Positions 52,998 to 63,500 of a stretch of DNA of 64,000 nt are shown one piece after another. A program made the position numbers and the translations under genes. The notes below the pieces were generated by a model that made no database searches, was not told the DNA's origin, and was given only the letters and a program-made list of their open reading frames with translations. The DNA is from JANQPD01 sp963715655 (GTDB lineage Bacteria; Bacteroidota; Bacteroidia; Flavobacteriales; Schleiferiaceae), in the NCBI GenBank assembly GCA_963715655.1, contig OY970262.1, positions 2,108,001-2,172,000 of the forward strand, in the 5' to 3' direction. How positions within the stretch are numbered: the first letter of the stretch is position 1; the number at the start of each line of letters is the position of its first letter.

Positions 52998-53429
52998 TTA
53001 TATTAGTCCATTCAATTGGGCTTGTCTAGCATGGAATACATAAACATAAGTAGAGTTTTTTCCTATTCCTCCAAGGCGATCCGTATTTCCCATTCCATAT
53101 TCAACAAATAAACTTGATTCTAGCGCTCTTGCATTACTCATAGAATAAACGTAAAACTTACCATAGCGAACAAGTTCTTTCAACTTTCTTTCTCTTTTAT
53201 GTGCTGTTTGTCGCAAATTACTCTTGGTAGTCATTCCTACATACCAGTCCTGATAAACTGGTGTATAACCTCTTTCATAAAAAGACTTAATATGCCTAAT
53301 AATATCATGTTTGCACTTATCTAAAGTTTCTTTACTAGCAGGATGGGTTTTAAGCCATTCGTTAATCTTAAACCCTGCTAAACCTTTTAACCCGTGAATT
53401 GGATCAGGTATAATAAATTTTTTAACCAT
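52998..53429 (-). CDS. Putative GIY-YIG-like protein
   Basis: 143 residues. The segment QDWYVGMTTKSNLRQTAHKR resembles the GIY-YIG nuclease core (here WYVGMT), with an Arg (NLRQ), and the later 'ALESSLFVEYGM' could supply the catalytic Glu, followed by 'GIGKNSTYVYVFHA' with a family-like Asn. The N-terminal 50 residues form helices. It is a single, divergent domain and the assignment is tentative. It lies on the opposite strand from its neighbours. It could be a homing-endonuclease-like or repair nuclease. Confidence 0.4.
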   Translation of the reverse strand: MVKKFIIPDPIHGLKGLAGFKINEWLKTHPASKETLDKCKHDIIRHIKSFYERGYTPVYQDWYVGMTTKSNLRQTAHKRERKLKELVRYGKFYVYSMSNARALESSLFVEYGMGNTDRLGGIGKNSTYVYVFHARQAQLNGLI

Positions 53430-53823
53430 CTTCTAAGCGAATAAATATTAAAGCATGAAGTTAAACCTAAAAGCTAAGTAGCGGTGGATTAGTCATGTAT
53501 ATACCTTTACCAAGTAATATCTAAACAATCTGTTTCGAGTATTGATGCACATAGCTTCTTAAACCTTTTCCTTACTGAACATATAACCACAAGATTAACG
53601 CTCCCTGTAATATACACCTGCAATACTCCCATAATGAAGCGAGCGTCTCGCTCATGTTCCAAAACTTTATCGCGCGAGCATCCTGTTCGTTGTGTTCTCA
53701 AAACATCAATATCAACCAACTTACTTGTTTTATGAACTACCTAACTCTGAATGTGAATTACCATAGCACCCCGCTTTGACTAAAATGTGAATTTAGACCT
53801 ATAATCAATTAAATTTTTATTTT
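53430..53823. other. Intergenic region with repeat-like open frame
   Basis: 394 bases. A 70-codon minus-strand open frame (53507-53719) contains 'DKVLEHERDARFI', a peptide I recall from dispersed intergenic repeats in this phylum, and its DNA holds GCGAG-CGT-CTCGC (53639-53651) and GCGCGAGC. I treat it as a repeat fragment, not a gene. A TTTG at about 53783 may be part of a promoter for the PKD gene at 53824. Confidence 0.35.
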
Positions 53824-55281
53824 ATGAAAACGTTTAAAAACTACTCACTCATGGCCTTCCTGCTCCTTTGCATGGCAGGCTTTACAATGCAATCTAATGC
53901 GCAGTGTAATTCAGACTGTCCCTCGCTTATAACTAATGGAGACTTTGAAAGTGGAAATACCGGCTTCACAAGTGGCCTTGCCTTTAGTGGTATTTGTGGT
54001 GGAGGCACATATAGTGTTGAAACTTTTGCTACCGACAAGTGTACCAATTTTCCTTGGCAAATGGTACCAGGAAATAGTGGCGACTTTATGGTGGTTGACG
54101 GAAGAAACAACACTTCCATTTGGGGAACTAATGTTAGTGTAACAGCAGGAAACACCTACCAATTTAATTATTGGGCATATCCTGATGTTTCCTTAGGGGA
54201 TGGTCCAATTTTGCGATTTAGAGTTGCGGGTGCTACTATAGCAGCTACTGATTTAAACTTACTAACCTTTGGCGCTTGGAACGAAATCTGTGTTTCTTAC
54301 ACCGCCACTACTACTGGCTCTGTCTTCATTGAATTATATGAGCAATATCCTGGTTCAAGACAGTACACCGATTATGGTTTGGATGATATTAGCTTTAGAC
54401 CAACCAACTGTAATGCTGACCCATGCGATATTAAAAACTCGTTCAATTTTCAAGTAGAACGCTGTGAAGTAATGTTTAATAGCAGCTCTATAAGTGTGCC
54501 ATCAGGTATTCAAATAGTAGGTATTGAATGGACGTTTGGTGACGGCTACAGCTCCACCGATCCTAATCCTACACATTATTATGACACCCCGGGTGTTTAT
54601 GATGTTTGTGTAACGATTACCACTTTAAACCCTAAAACTGGTGAATGCTGCACACGGGAATTTTGCGAAGAAATTAGAATTGAGGAGCAATGCGAAAAAC
54701 CTTGTGAGCTTGATGGATCTTTTAAATTTAAGATTGACAATTGCACTGGTACATTCAGTAGCGGTGTAACTTCAGCAACCAACATTTTAGGTTGGTATTG
54801 GGATTTTGGTGATGGAACAACGGGAACAGGCTCAACAGTTATTCATACGTATAATTCTAATACTACTTATGTTGTTTGTTTAACAGTGGTTGCAGAATCA
54901 GATGAAGGATGTTGCACCTATACGGTATGCGAACAAGTGGAAATAAGAAATTGCGATGGCAGTGGTGATGCATCTAGTAGAATTGGAGCAACTCAAAACA
55001 CATCAAATGCGAATAGCTTCCATGAGGGTTCATTAAGCATTTATCCAAACCCTGCTGGTAGCACAACTAACATTACTTATATAGTTGAGCAAAATGCTTC
55101 AATTAATCTTGCAGTTTTTGATGTTAAAGGTCAGTTAATGCAAACGGTAATAACAGAAAATGGCGCCAAATTAGGAACGTATAAGGCGGAAGTAAATACA
55201 GAGGGTTTAGCACCGGGTGTTTACGTGGTACGTTTTACAAACGGTACCACTCAAAAAAGCACCAAGTTTATTGTTGAATAG
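53824..55281 (+). CDS. PKD-domain surface protein with T9SS sorting domain
   Basis: 485 residues. Signal peptide to SNAQC; a jellyroll, carbohydrate-binding-like domain at about 35-200 ('SLITNGDFESGNTGFTSG', 'FNYWAYPDVSLGDGPILRFRV'); two PKD domains ('IEWTFGDGYSSTDPNPTHYY', 'YWDFGDGTTGTGS'); and a T9SS type A C-terminus (LSIYPNPAGSTTNITYIV ... GVYVVRFTNG). The N-terminal domain suggests glycan or polymer binding at the surface. It is followed by a strong terminator at 55308-55340 and appears monocistronic. Confidence 0.85.
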   Translation: MKTFKNYSLMAFLLLCMAGFTMQSNAQCNSDCPSLITNGDFESGNTGFTSGLAFSGICGGGTYSVETFATDKCTNFPWQMVPGNSGDFMVVDGRNNTSIWGTNVSVTAGNTYQFNYWAYPDVSLGDGPILRFRVAGATIAATDLNLLTFGAWNEICVSYTATTTGSVFIELYEQYPGSRQYTDYGLDDISFRPTNCNADPCDIKNSFNFQVERCEVMFNSSSISVPSGIQIVGIEWTFGDGYSSTDPNPTHYYDTPGVYDVCVTITTLNPKTGECCTREFCEEIRIEEQCEKPCELDGSFKFKIDNCTGTFSSGVTSATNILGWYWDFGDGTTGTGSTVIHTYNSNTTYVVCLTVVAESDEGCCTYTVCEQVEIRNCDGSGDASSRIGATQNTSNANSFHEGSLSIYPNPAGSTTNITYIVEQNASINLAVFDVKGQLMQTVITENGAKLGTYKAEVNTEGLAPGVYVVRFTNGTTQKSTKFIVE

Positions 55282-55307
55282 GGAAACATCTAAAAAATAG
55301 ATGTACC

Positions 55308-55340
55308 AAAGGTCGGTATTTTAAAAATACCGGCCTTTTT
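55308..55340 (+). terminator. Rho-independent terminator of PKD gene
   Basis: AAAGGTCGGTATTT (55308-55321) pairs with AAATACCGGCCTTT (55325-55338) with one G-T wobble, followed by a T run. Confidence 0.85.
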
Positions 55341-55508
55341 TATTGGTGAAGTATTTGGAAAACAAACAGTTTGGTTTCAAGCACCTTTCAATAATACGTG
55401 TAGGAATTTTACAAGAGATTTGAATAAAATTTAAAACTTTCTACCCGTAAAGTGCATATTATCAGCTACAAATACTTTAATTTAGGAGAGAAATTTAAGC
55501 CAAACTAA

Positions 55509-56225
55509 ATGAATATTCTCCTTATCGGCAGGGATAAGTTTGAAATAGAAGCAAACTTATCCACCTGTCAGAAATGCTTTGGATTAGAACCCATTTATCA
55601 GCATGCACTCAATTTTGATCAAGCCCAACATTCCATTCTAAGTAATCAAACACATTTTATAATAATGGGGGCTGCAAGCTTGCAGTTTGCGCAAAACCAA
55701 CCTAATAATTTGCTTATTGCCATACAGCTAAAAAATTTTTCTAGCGAAAGCCATCCTACCACCTTTAAGCAGAATTCTACTTCAGAAATTATTTACTTAC
55801 AACGAGAGTTTAGCACAGAAGAGATTTTAAGAGCTCTAATAAAGGTATATGGTGATGCACAATTACTAAAAGTAGATTCCAGCGCTAAAGCGCGTATAAC
55901 GATTCCTATAAAAGGAGGCTTCAAGTTCATTAAGCTAAATGAAATTTTACGCCTCGAAGGCTCCGGCAGTTATACCATATTTTACCTCATTTCTGGTAAA
56001 AAAATTACCGCGTCAAAGCGCATCGGCAGTTATACTAAAACTTTACCCCTTAATCATTTCCTAAGAGTGCATCAATCGCACATTATAAACATTAAAATGG
56101 TAGAGGAATTAATAAAAGCCGGAGAATACTACGTATTACTAAAAGGAAAAGAAAAAATACCGGTAGCTAAGCAACGACTAGCGCATATAGAAAACGTATT
56201 GTTTAATGCTTTTAGGGTTGTTTAA
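55509..56225 (+). CDS. LytTR-family DNA-binding regulator
   Basis: 238 residues. The C-terminal LytTR domain (about 128-235) has 'IPIKGGFKFIKLNEILRLEGSGSYTIFYL', 'KRIGSYTKTLPLNHFLRVHQSHIIN' and 'GKEKIPVAKQRLAHI'. The N-terminal 120 residues look like a receiver fold but lack a clear phospho-acceptor Asp, so it may be a degenerate receiver. No kinase gene is adjacent. It lies 221 bases upstream of hsdM; a regulatory link with the defence operon is possible but unproven. Confidence 0.85.
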   Translation: MNILLIGRDKFEIEANLSTCQKCFGLEPIYQHALNFDQAQHSILSNQTHFIIMGAASLQFAQNQPNNLLIAIQLKNFSSESHPTTFKQNSTSEIIYLQREFSTEEILRALIKVYGDAQLLKVDSSAKARITIPIKGGFKFIKLNEILRLEGSGSYTIFYLISGKKITASKRIGSYTKTLPLNHFLRVHQSHIINIKMVEELIKAGEYYVLLKGKEKIPVAKQRLAHIENVLFNAFRVV

Positions 56226-56446
56226 GGTAACCTTTCCAGCCTAGCACAAAGTTTACTGAATCCTTAAATCAATACTGGATAAATTACCCCTTCTATCATT
56301 ATTTTTTACTTCTGTAAATTCCTTTTTTTTCCCAACCTTTAATTTGTAAGTTTTTGGTTTACATTAGTGCCTGTTAAACTAAAATAAACCAGCATACTTG
56401 ATTAGTAGTCAAATTTAAACATAAAGACCTCTAAATAAAACATTAA

Positions 56447-58015
56447 ATGGCCAAGAGTACAAAACTCAATTCAGAAGAACCGCTAGAAAAGCAACTATGG
56501 AAATCAGCGGATAAGCTTAGAAAGAATATTGATGCTGCCGAATACAAGCATGTTGTACTTGGATTGATATTTTTAAAGTACATCTCTGATGCCTTTGAAG
56601 AACTGTATGATAAATTAAAGGCCGGTAAAGGTGATTATACTGGTGCCGACCCTGAAGACAAAGACGAATACAAAGCTGAAAATGTCTTCTTTGTTCCTGA
56701 AATGGCGCGTTGGAAACATCTCCTTTCTCAGGCTAAACAACCCACCATTGGTAAATCTGTAGATGAAGCCATGGATGCCATCGAAAAAGAAAACCCCTCC
56801 CTTAAAGGCGTTTTACCTAAAGTATATGCCCGTCAAAACTTGGATCCTACCAGCTTGGGTGAATTAATTGACATGATTGGAAACATCGCCCTTGGTGATG
56901 CTAAATCACGTAGTGCTGATATTCTTGGGCATGTGTTTGAATACTTCCTCGGTGAGTTTGCTCTAGCAGAAGGTAAAAAGGGCGGACAGTTTTACACTCC
57001 ACGCAGTGTTGTTGAATTATTAGTAGAAATGCTGGAACCTTACAAAGGGCGCGTCTTCGATCCATGTTGTGGCTCTGGTGGTATGTTTGTCCAGTCTGAG
57101 AAATTTGTTACTGAACATAGCGGACGTATCAATGATATTTCCATTTTCGGACAGGAAAGCAACCAAACTACTTGGCGTTTGGCGAAAATGAACCTCGCTA
57201 TTCGTGGGATTGATAGCTCACAAGTAAAGTGGAACAACGAAGGCTCCTTTTTGAATGATGCCCATAAAGACCTGAAGGCCGATTACATCATTGCCAATCC
57301 CCCTTTTAATGTAAGTGATTGGAGTGGTGATTTACTCCGCACCGATGGGCGCTGGACATTGGGGACACCACCCACTGGAAACGCTAACTATGCGTGGATA
57401 CAACACTTTTTGTATCACCTTGCTCCAAATGGACAAGCGGGATTTGTATTGGCCAAAGGTGCTCTGACCACAAAAAGTGGTGGTGAAGGTGATATTAGAA
57501 AAGAATTGGTAGAAGCCGATTTAATTGACTGTATTGTAAACCTGCCCGCCAAGCTGTTTTTGAATACTCAAATACCGGCCTCTCTTTGGTTTATGAGCCG
57601 TAACCGCAGCAATGGAAAGTTTAGAAACCGCACAGGTGAAATTCTCTTTATTGATGCTCGCAACCTTGGGCATCTGATTAACCGTAGAACTAAAGTATTA
57701 TCTGATGGCTCAGAGGACCTAGAAGATAATGATATTAAACTCATTACTGACACCTATCACAACTGGCGAAACCCCGATGGGAATTATAAAGATGTTAAAG
57801 GTTTCTGCGCCTCCGCTAAAAAGGAAAGAGTAACTGAACTTGACTATGTACTCACTCCAGGCCGCTATGTGGGCTTGGCCGATGAAGAAGATGATTTTGA
57901 TTTTGCGGAACGCTTTAACAGCCTAAAGGCCGAGTTTGAGGCTCAGCTAAAAGAAGAAGCTCAGCTAAACGAACGTATTGCCTCTAATCTTACAAAGGTC
58001 AATATTGATGGATGA
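56447..58015 (+). CDS. hsdM: Type I restriction-modification methylase, HsdM
   Basis: 522 residues, normal length. N-terminal helical HsdM_N domain (about 10-140, including 'EPLEKQLWKSADKLRKNIDAAEYKHVVLGLIFLKYIS'), then the N6-adenine methylase with motif I VFDPCCGSGGMFV (about 203) and catalytic NPPF (about 284). It methylates adenine at the HsdS-defined site using SAM. It overlaps hsdS by 8 bases. Confidence 0.96.
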   Translation: MAKSTKLNSEEPLEKQLWKSADKLRKNIDAAEYKHVVLGLIFLKYISDAFEELYDKLKAGKGDYTGADPEDKDEYKAENVFFVPEMARWKHLLSQAKQPTIGKSVDEAMDAIEKENPSLKGVLPKVYARQNLDPTSLGELIDMIGNIALGDAKSRSADILGHVFEYFLGEFALAEGKKGGQFYTPRSVVELLVEMLEPYKGRVFDPCCGSGGMFVQSEKFVTEHSGRINDISIFGQESNQTTWRLAKMNLAIRGIDSSQVKWNNEGSFLNDAHKDLKADYIIANPPFNVSDWSGDLLRTDGRWTLGTPPTGNANYAWIQHFLYHLAPNGQAGFVLAKGALTTKSGGEGDIRKELVEADLIDCIVNLPAKLFLNTQIPASLWFMSRNRSNGKFRNRTGEILFIDARNLGHLINRRTKVLSDGSEDLEDNDIKLITDTYHNWRNPDGNYKDVKGFCASAKKERVTELDYVLTPGRYVGLADEEDDFDFAERFNSLKAEFEAQLKEEAQLNERIASNLTKVNIDG

Positions 58016-59201
58016 GTGGCAACCCAAAAAGTTAGGTGATTTCATCAAGGTGAAACATGGTTATGCCTTTAAAGGAAAAAACATCTCCGATGAAGAAACT
58101 GATGCTATCTTAGTTACTCCAGGGAACTTTAGAATTGGAGGTGGTTTCAAATCTTCAAAATTCAAATACTTCAACAGTGATTACCCTGCTGATTATGTTC
58201 TCTATGAAGGAGACATTGTGGTAACAATGACCGATTTAAGTAAGGAATCAGATACCCTTGGTTATTCAGCAAAAATCCCATCAATTAATGGGAAAGTGCT
58301 ACTTCACAATCAACGAATTGGGCTTGTTGAATTTATAGATGAAGAGGTATCAGAGGATTTTATATACTGGTTGATGCGCACATCTGAATATCAATGGTAC
58401 TGTGTTAGTTCCGCAAGTGGCACGTCCATTATGCATACATCACCTTCACGTATTGAAGACTACCAATTCAATTTACCGCTACCTGCTGAACAAGAAGATA
58501 TCGCAGAAGTCCTTTCTAGCTTAGATGACAAAATAGACCTGCTACACCGCCAAAACCAAACCTTGGAGCAAATGGCCGAGACGTTATTTAGGCAATGGTT
58601 TGTGGAGGGATTTGATAGTGCCAACTATGTGAAACTTGGAAAATTAGTTGATACAGTTGACAATAGAGGTAAAACGCCACCATGGTCTGAAGAAAAAACT
58701 GAATACCCTTTAATTGAAGTTAATGCGTTAGGGAACAGGTTGGTAGATTATTCGAAAATCAAAAAATATGTTGATAAGGATACCTATACTACTTGGTTTA
58801 GAGCACACCCCAAAAAGTATGACACTCTGTTATCAACAGTAGGTAGTATAGGTGAATTTTCAATGTTCATTGAAGAATTAGGCTCAATAGCCCAAAATGT
58901 AGTTGCGTTTCAGGCTAAAAGAATCTCACCATTCTACCTTTACCAAACACTGAAATTCTTTAGTCGAGACATTAAGGAATTTGATATTGGCTCAGTTCAG
59001 CCAAGTATAAAAGTTTCGCATTTAAGAGAATATGAAATCCCTATTTGTTCAAATTCTGAGAATCTAAAAGGGTTTGACAAGATTTCACTTGATATTTGTT
59101 CAAAGTTAGAATCGAACCAAACCCAAATCCGTACCCTTACCGCCCTGCGCGATACGCTGCTGCCAAAGTTGATGAGTGGTGAAGTAAGAGTTAAAATTTG
59201 A
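58008..59201 (+). CDS. hsdS: Type I restriction-modification specificity subunit, HsdS
   Basis: 397 residues from the ATG at 58008. Two target-recognition domains (about 1-155 and 205-365) alternate with helical spacers: 'LPLPAEQEDIAEVLSSLDDKIDLLHRQNQTLEQMAETLF' and 'KLESNQTQIRTLTALRDTLLPKLMSGEVRV'. The two TRDs define a split asymmetric site that cannot be predicted. It is complete; no second hsdS copy or invertase is seen nearby. 9 bases separate its stop from the next gene. Confidence 0.95.
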   Translation: MDEWQPKKLGDFIKVKHGYAFKGKNISDEETDAILVTPGNFRIGGGFKSSKFKYFNSDYPADYVLYEGDIVVTMTDLSKESDTLGYSAKIPSINGKVLLHNQRIGLVEFIDEEVSEDFIYWLMRTSEYQWYCVSSASGTSIMHTSPSRIEDYQFNLPLPAEQEDIAEVLSSLDDKIDLLHRQNQTLEQMAETLFRQWFVEGFDSANYVKLGKLVDTVDNRGKTPPWSEEKTEYPLIEVNALGNRLVDYSKIKKYVDKDTYTTWFRAHPKKYDTLLSTVGSIGEFSMFIEELGSIAQNVVAFQAKRISPFYLYQTLKFFSRDIKEFDIGSVQPSIKVSHLREYEIPICSNSENLKGFDKISLDICSKLESNQTQIRTLTALRDTLLPKLMSGEVRVKI

Positions 59202-59210
59202 AATGAAACA

Positions 59211-59732
59211 ATGAGAATACTCTATCAATTATTTTTAGCGTTTAACTCAACATGGTTGATTGTTGTTGTATTTCTAATTAAAGAAAATTATAGATTCAAC
59301 CTGTTAGATGATATTTCAATTTATTATTCTTGGATTCTTTTTGTACTAGTACCGATAATTTTAACAGCATTAAGTTTTCTAGTTGCCTTAAAGTTGCCTA
59401 AAGATTCCCTCCAAAACTCATCTGTGAAAGAAATTGAGTTGGCCAATAACAATTTTCTTCCTACCTACCTCGGCTACTTTTTTGTATCGCTGGGTGTAGA
59501 GAACGTTCCTACATTAGTGTTTGTTTTCGGTATAATTTACGTTTTCACCTGTTTATCTCAGACCCTGTATTTCAATCCAATTTTTCTGCTTTTCGGCTAT
59601 CATTTCTATTTCATCAAAACATCTGGGAATGTGAAGATCTTCTTAATTACAAGGCGCCAATTAAAGACTCCTGGTAATGACGAATTTGAAAAGTTGAGAA
59701 GAATAAATAACTATACATTTATTGAACTTTAG
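59211..59732 (+). CDS. kwaA: KwaA-like membrane protein of a Kiwa-type system
   Basis: 173 residues with hydrophobic segments near 5-23, 40-61, 82-95 and 100-117, plus an amphipathic YFNPIFLLFGYHFYFI (120-135), then a cytosolic tail FLITRRQLKTPGNDEFEKLR and NNYTFIEL. KwaA of Kiwa is a small multi-spanning membrane protein encoded just upstream of a DUF4868 protein. That size, the topology, and the neighbour support the call; direct family motifs are read from memory. It lies in the hsdS-hsdR gap with 9- and 11-base spacings, so it is part of the operon. Confidence 0.65.
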   Translation: MRILYQLFLAFNSTWLIVVVFLIKENYRFNLLDDISIYYSWILFVLVPIILTALSFLVALKLPKDSLQNSSVKEIELANNNFLPTYLGYFFVSLGVENVPTLVFVFGIIYVFTCLSQTLYFNPIFLLFGYHFYFIKTSGNVKIFLITRRQLKTPGNDEFEKLRRINNYTFIEL

Positions 59733-59743
59733 AAGGATTTATT

Positions 59744-60556
59744 ATGGCAAATTTTATTTACGCAAAGGTCAAAAGGAAACAAAACATGTTTCGAGTAATT
59801 AATACGGAAACAGAGGTTTATGACACCAATCAGCTTGTCTTAAATGGTATAGAATATGATCCTTCGACTCTAATTGAAAATGAGGAGTTATATCAGTTAT
59901 CGAATTTTTCTAATTCAGATTTTGCACTAGACTTTATTAAAAATGATTTAGACTCCGTAAATCATGACCAAATAGCTAAGGAAGACCTAAGGAAATTATC
60001 TTACATATGTGCGGTCCAAGATAATCTATATTTTTTTCAAATTATTAACTCCAGTCTCTTTATCAGCAAAAAATGGTTTTCAATTGATGAACTGACATTA
60101 GAAACTGAAAAGCCAATTATCACAATTAATCCGTTTGCCGATGCAATTTATGATAAGGAAGATGATATATTATATTTTAAAAAGTTGACCGCTGCGCAGA
60201 AAATTTTTAAGGGGATGGATCAATTGTATAGAGAAGCTACCAATGAAGAGACTCAGACTTTTTTAAACAATGATTTTTTAGATGTTAGCTCTTCTTATGG
60301 CTCGGATAATGTAACTATACCAAATCGAAAGAGAATTGCCTTGGTGAATGAAACATTAAAGAAACTATCGGATAATGAAAAACAGGAAATATATAAATAC
60401 ACTACTGAGTATGGGCAGGTTACTTACGAGAATGAAAAGTTTAAAATAGAGAATGATGATGACCTAAAATTTGTGCTTTGGGGTATAGAACAACGATTCT
60501 ACACTACACCGATTGGTAGAGAAAAAAGAGTCGCTAATTCGATTATTACTATTTAG
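59744..60556 (+). CDS. kwaB: KwaB-like protein (DUF4868-type) of a Kiwa-type system
   Basis: 270 residues, soluble, no signal peptide. The middle (KPIITINPFADAIYDKEDDI, LYFKKLTAAQKIFKGMDQLYREAT) and C-terminal half ('NRKRIALVNETLKKLSDNEKQEIYKY', 'YGQVTYENEKFKIENDDDLKFVLWGIEQRFY') fit my recollection of DUF4868/KwaB proteins, whose Kiwa representatives bind DNA and block phage replication. Its position directly after a KwaA-like membrane gene supports this. It is 11 bases upstream of hsdR. A function outside defence cannot be excluded. Confidence 0.65.
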   Translation: MANFIYAKVKRKQNMFRVINTETEVYDTNQLVLNGIEYDPSTLIENEELYQLSNFSNSDFALDFIKNDLDSVNHDQIAKEDLRKLSYICAVQDNLYFFQIINSSLFISKKWFSIDELTLETEKPIITINPFADAIYDKEDDILYFKKLTAAQKIFKGMDQLYREATNEETQTFLNNDFLDVSSSYGSDNVTIPNRKRIALVNETLKKLSDNEKQEIYKYTTEYGQVTYENEKFKIENDDDLKFVLWGIEQRFYTTPIGREKRVANSIITI

Positions 60557-60566
60557 TATTTAGGTT

Positions 60567-63500
60567 ATGTCCAGAATAACTGAAAATACCATAGAGGACT
60601 TTTCCATCAAGCTTTTGGAGCATCTTGGGTATGAATATATCTATGCTCCTGACATTGGCCCTGATGGTGAAAAATCTGAGCGTTCTAACTATGAGGAAAT
60701 TCTTTTAACTGAAAGATTAGAAGGTGCGGTAAGGCGCATTAACTCTACTGTTTCACCAGATAGCCGTACAGAAGCTCTCAAAGAAGTGCAGCGCATCAAT
60801 TCTCCTGAATTATTGGTAAATAATGAAACCTTCCACCGTATGCTTACAGAGGGCATTAAGGTTTCGCACCAAAAGGATGGAAACGAACGTGGAGATTTAG
60901 TTTGGCTCATTGATTTCGACAAGCCCGAAAACAACGACTTTGTAGTCGCTAATCAGTTTACTGTAGTGGAAAACGGAGTAAATAAACGCCCCGATGTCAT
61001 TCTGTTTGTGAATGGTATTCCATTGGTAGTTCTTGAACTTAAAAATGCCGCTGATGAAAAGGCCACGGTAAAATCTGCTTTCAATCAAATTCAAACTTAT
61101 AAATCCGTAATTCCCAGCCTCTTTACCTATAATGCATTTAGTGTTATTTCTGACGGCTTAGAGGCCAAGGCAGGCTCACTATCGTCCGGTTTAACCCGAT
61201 TTATGGCTTGGAAATCTGCGGATGGTAAGGACGAAGCTTCCAATCTGGTAAGCCAGCTGGAAACACTTATCAACGGCATGTTGAATAAGAATACACTGCT
61301 TGATCTTATTCGTCATTTTATAGTCTTTGAAAAATCAAAAAAGGAAGACGCTGAAACGAAGATAACCACTATATCTACGGTTAAGAAATTGGCAGCCTAT
61401 CATCAATACTACGCGGTAAACCTTGGGGTTGAATCCGCTTTGCGCGCTACCGGATTTTCAGGTAAAGAGACGACTGTCAGCAATATGGTTATGGAAACTC
61501 CGGAAAGTTATGGTTTACCCGGAGTAAAAACGCAGCCCATAGGCGATAGAAAAGGTGGCGTGGTATGGCATACACAGGGTAGTGGAAAATCACTGTCCAT
61601 GGTTTTTTTTACAGGTAAGCTGGTGCTTGCACTAGATAACCCTACTATATTGGTAATTACCGATAGAAATGATTTAGACGATCAGCTTTTTGACACCTTC
61701 TCCTCCTCTACCCAACTCCTACGTCAGCAGCCCAAACAAGTAGAAAATAGAGATGACTTAAAAGCCAAATTAAAAGTACGTTCTGGCGGGGTTATTTTCA
61801 CAACCATCCAAAAGTTTCAGCCAAAAGAGGGTAATGTTTTCGAAACACTTTCTGAGCGAGAAAATATTGTAGTAATTGTAGATGAAGCACATCGCACACA
61901 ATACGGGTTTAAAGGTAAAACAATAGATGATAAAGACGATCAGAAAAATGTAATCGGTAAAAAAATAGTGTATGGCTTTGCTAAATACATGCGTGATGCA
62001 CTTCCTAAAGCTACCTACGTAGGATTTACAGGCACGCCTATCGAAAACACAGATGTAAACACACCTGCTGTATTCGGTAATTACATTGATGTGTATGACA
62101 TTGCACAAGCGGTGGAAGATGGCGCCACGGTGCGTATTTACTACGAAAGCCGTTTAGCAAAAGTAACCTTGCCTGAGCAGGGTAAAAAAATGGTGGAAGA
62201 CTTAGACGATGAATTGGATGGGGAAGATTTAACCACTACCCAAAAAGCAAAAGCAAAGTGGACACAGCTTGAGGCTTTAATTGGCAGCGAAAATCGAGTG
62301 AAAAATATTGCTAAAGACATCGTTCAGCATTTTGAAACACGGCAGGAAGTGTTTGAAGGGAAAGGCATGATTGTCTCCATGTCAAGGCGTATTGCTGCTG
62401 AATTATACAATGAAATCATCACCATCCGTCCTAATTGGCATTCTGACGATCGTACCAAAGGTGTTATTAAAGTAGTGATGACCTCCGCCTCTTCGGATGG
62501 CCCAAAAATATCTAAACACCATACCACCAAATTACAGCGCAAAGCATTAGCTGATCGCATGAAAGACCCAGAGGACGAGTTAAAACTCGTTATTGTTCGG
62601 GATATGTGGCTCACAGGTTTTGATGCACCAAGTATGCATACCCTTTATATTGATAAACCCATGAAGGGACATAACCTGATGCAGGCCATTGCGCGGGTTA
62701 ACCGTGTTTATAAAGATAAGCCAGGCGGCTTGGTGGTAGATTATTTAGGTATTGCTTCTGATTTAAAAAAAGCGCTTTCCTTTTATTCGGATGCCGGAGG
62801 AAAAGGTGATCCAGCCATTGCTCAAGAACAAGCAGTCCAATTAATGCTTGAGAAGCTTGAAGTCGTTTCAAATATGTTCCATGGCTATGCGTATGAGGAG
62901 TTTTTTGAGGCAGAAACCTCTAGGAAGCTTTCCATGATCTTACAAGCGGAAGAGCACATTCTTGGTCTGGAGGACGGAAAAAAACGCTTTATCAATGAAG
63001 TAACAGCCTTGTCCAAGGCTTTTGCTATTGCGGTGCCTCATCAACAAGCGATGGATGTAAAAGATGAAGTCTCTTTCTTTCAAGCGGTAAAAGCACGCCT
63101 AGTTAAATTTGAAACCAATGGTTCTGGTAAATCCGATGGAGACATTGAAACTACCATTCGTCAGGTAATAGACAAAGCCTTGGTGTCTGAACAGGTGATT
63201 GATGTTTTTGATGCAGCAGGAATTAAAAAACCTGATATTTCCATTCTGTCAGAAGATTTCTTACTAGAACTAAAAGGCATGGAGCATAAAAACATTGCGC
63301 TGGAGGTATTAAAGAAATTACTGAATGATGAAATTAAGGCCAGGTCTAAAAAGAATTTAGTGCAGAGCAAATCCTTAATGGAAATGTTAGAGGTTTCAAT
63401 CAAAAGGTATCAAAACAAAATCCTTACCGCTGCTGAGGTAATGGACGAGCTCATTAAATTGAGTAAAGTAATCGTAAAGCTAGATAGTGAAGCCAAAAAT

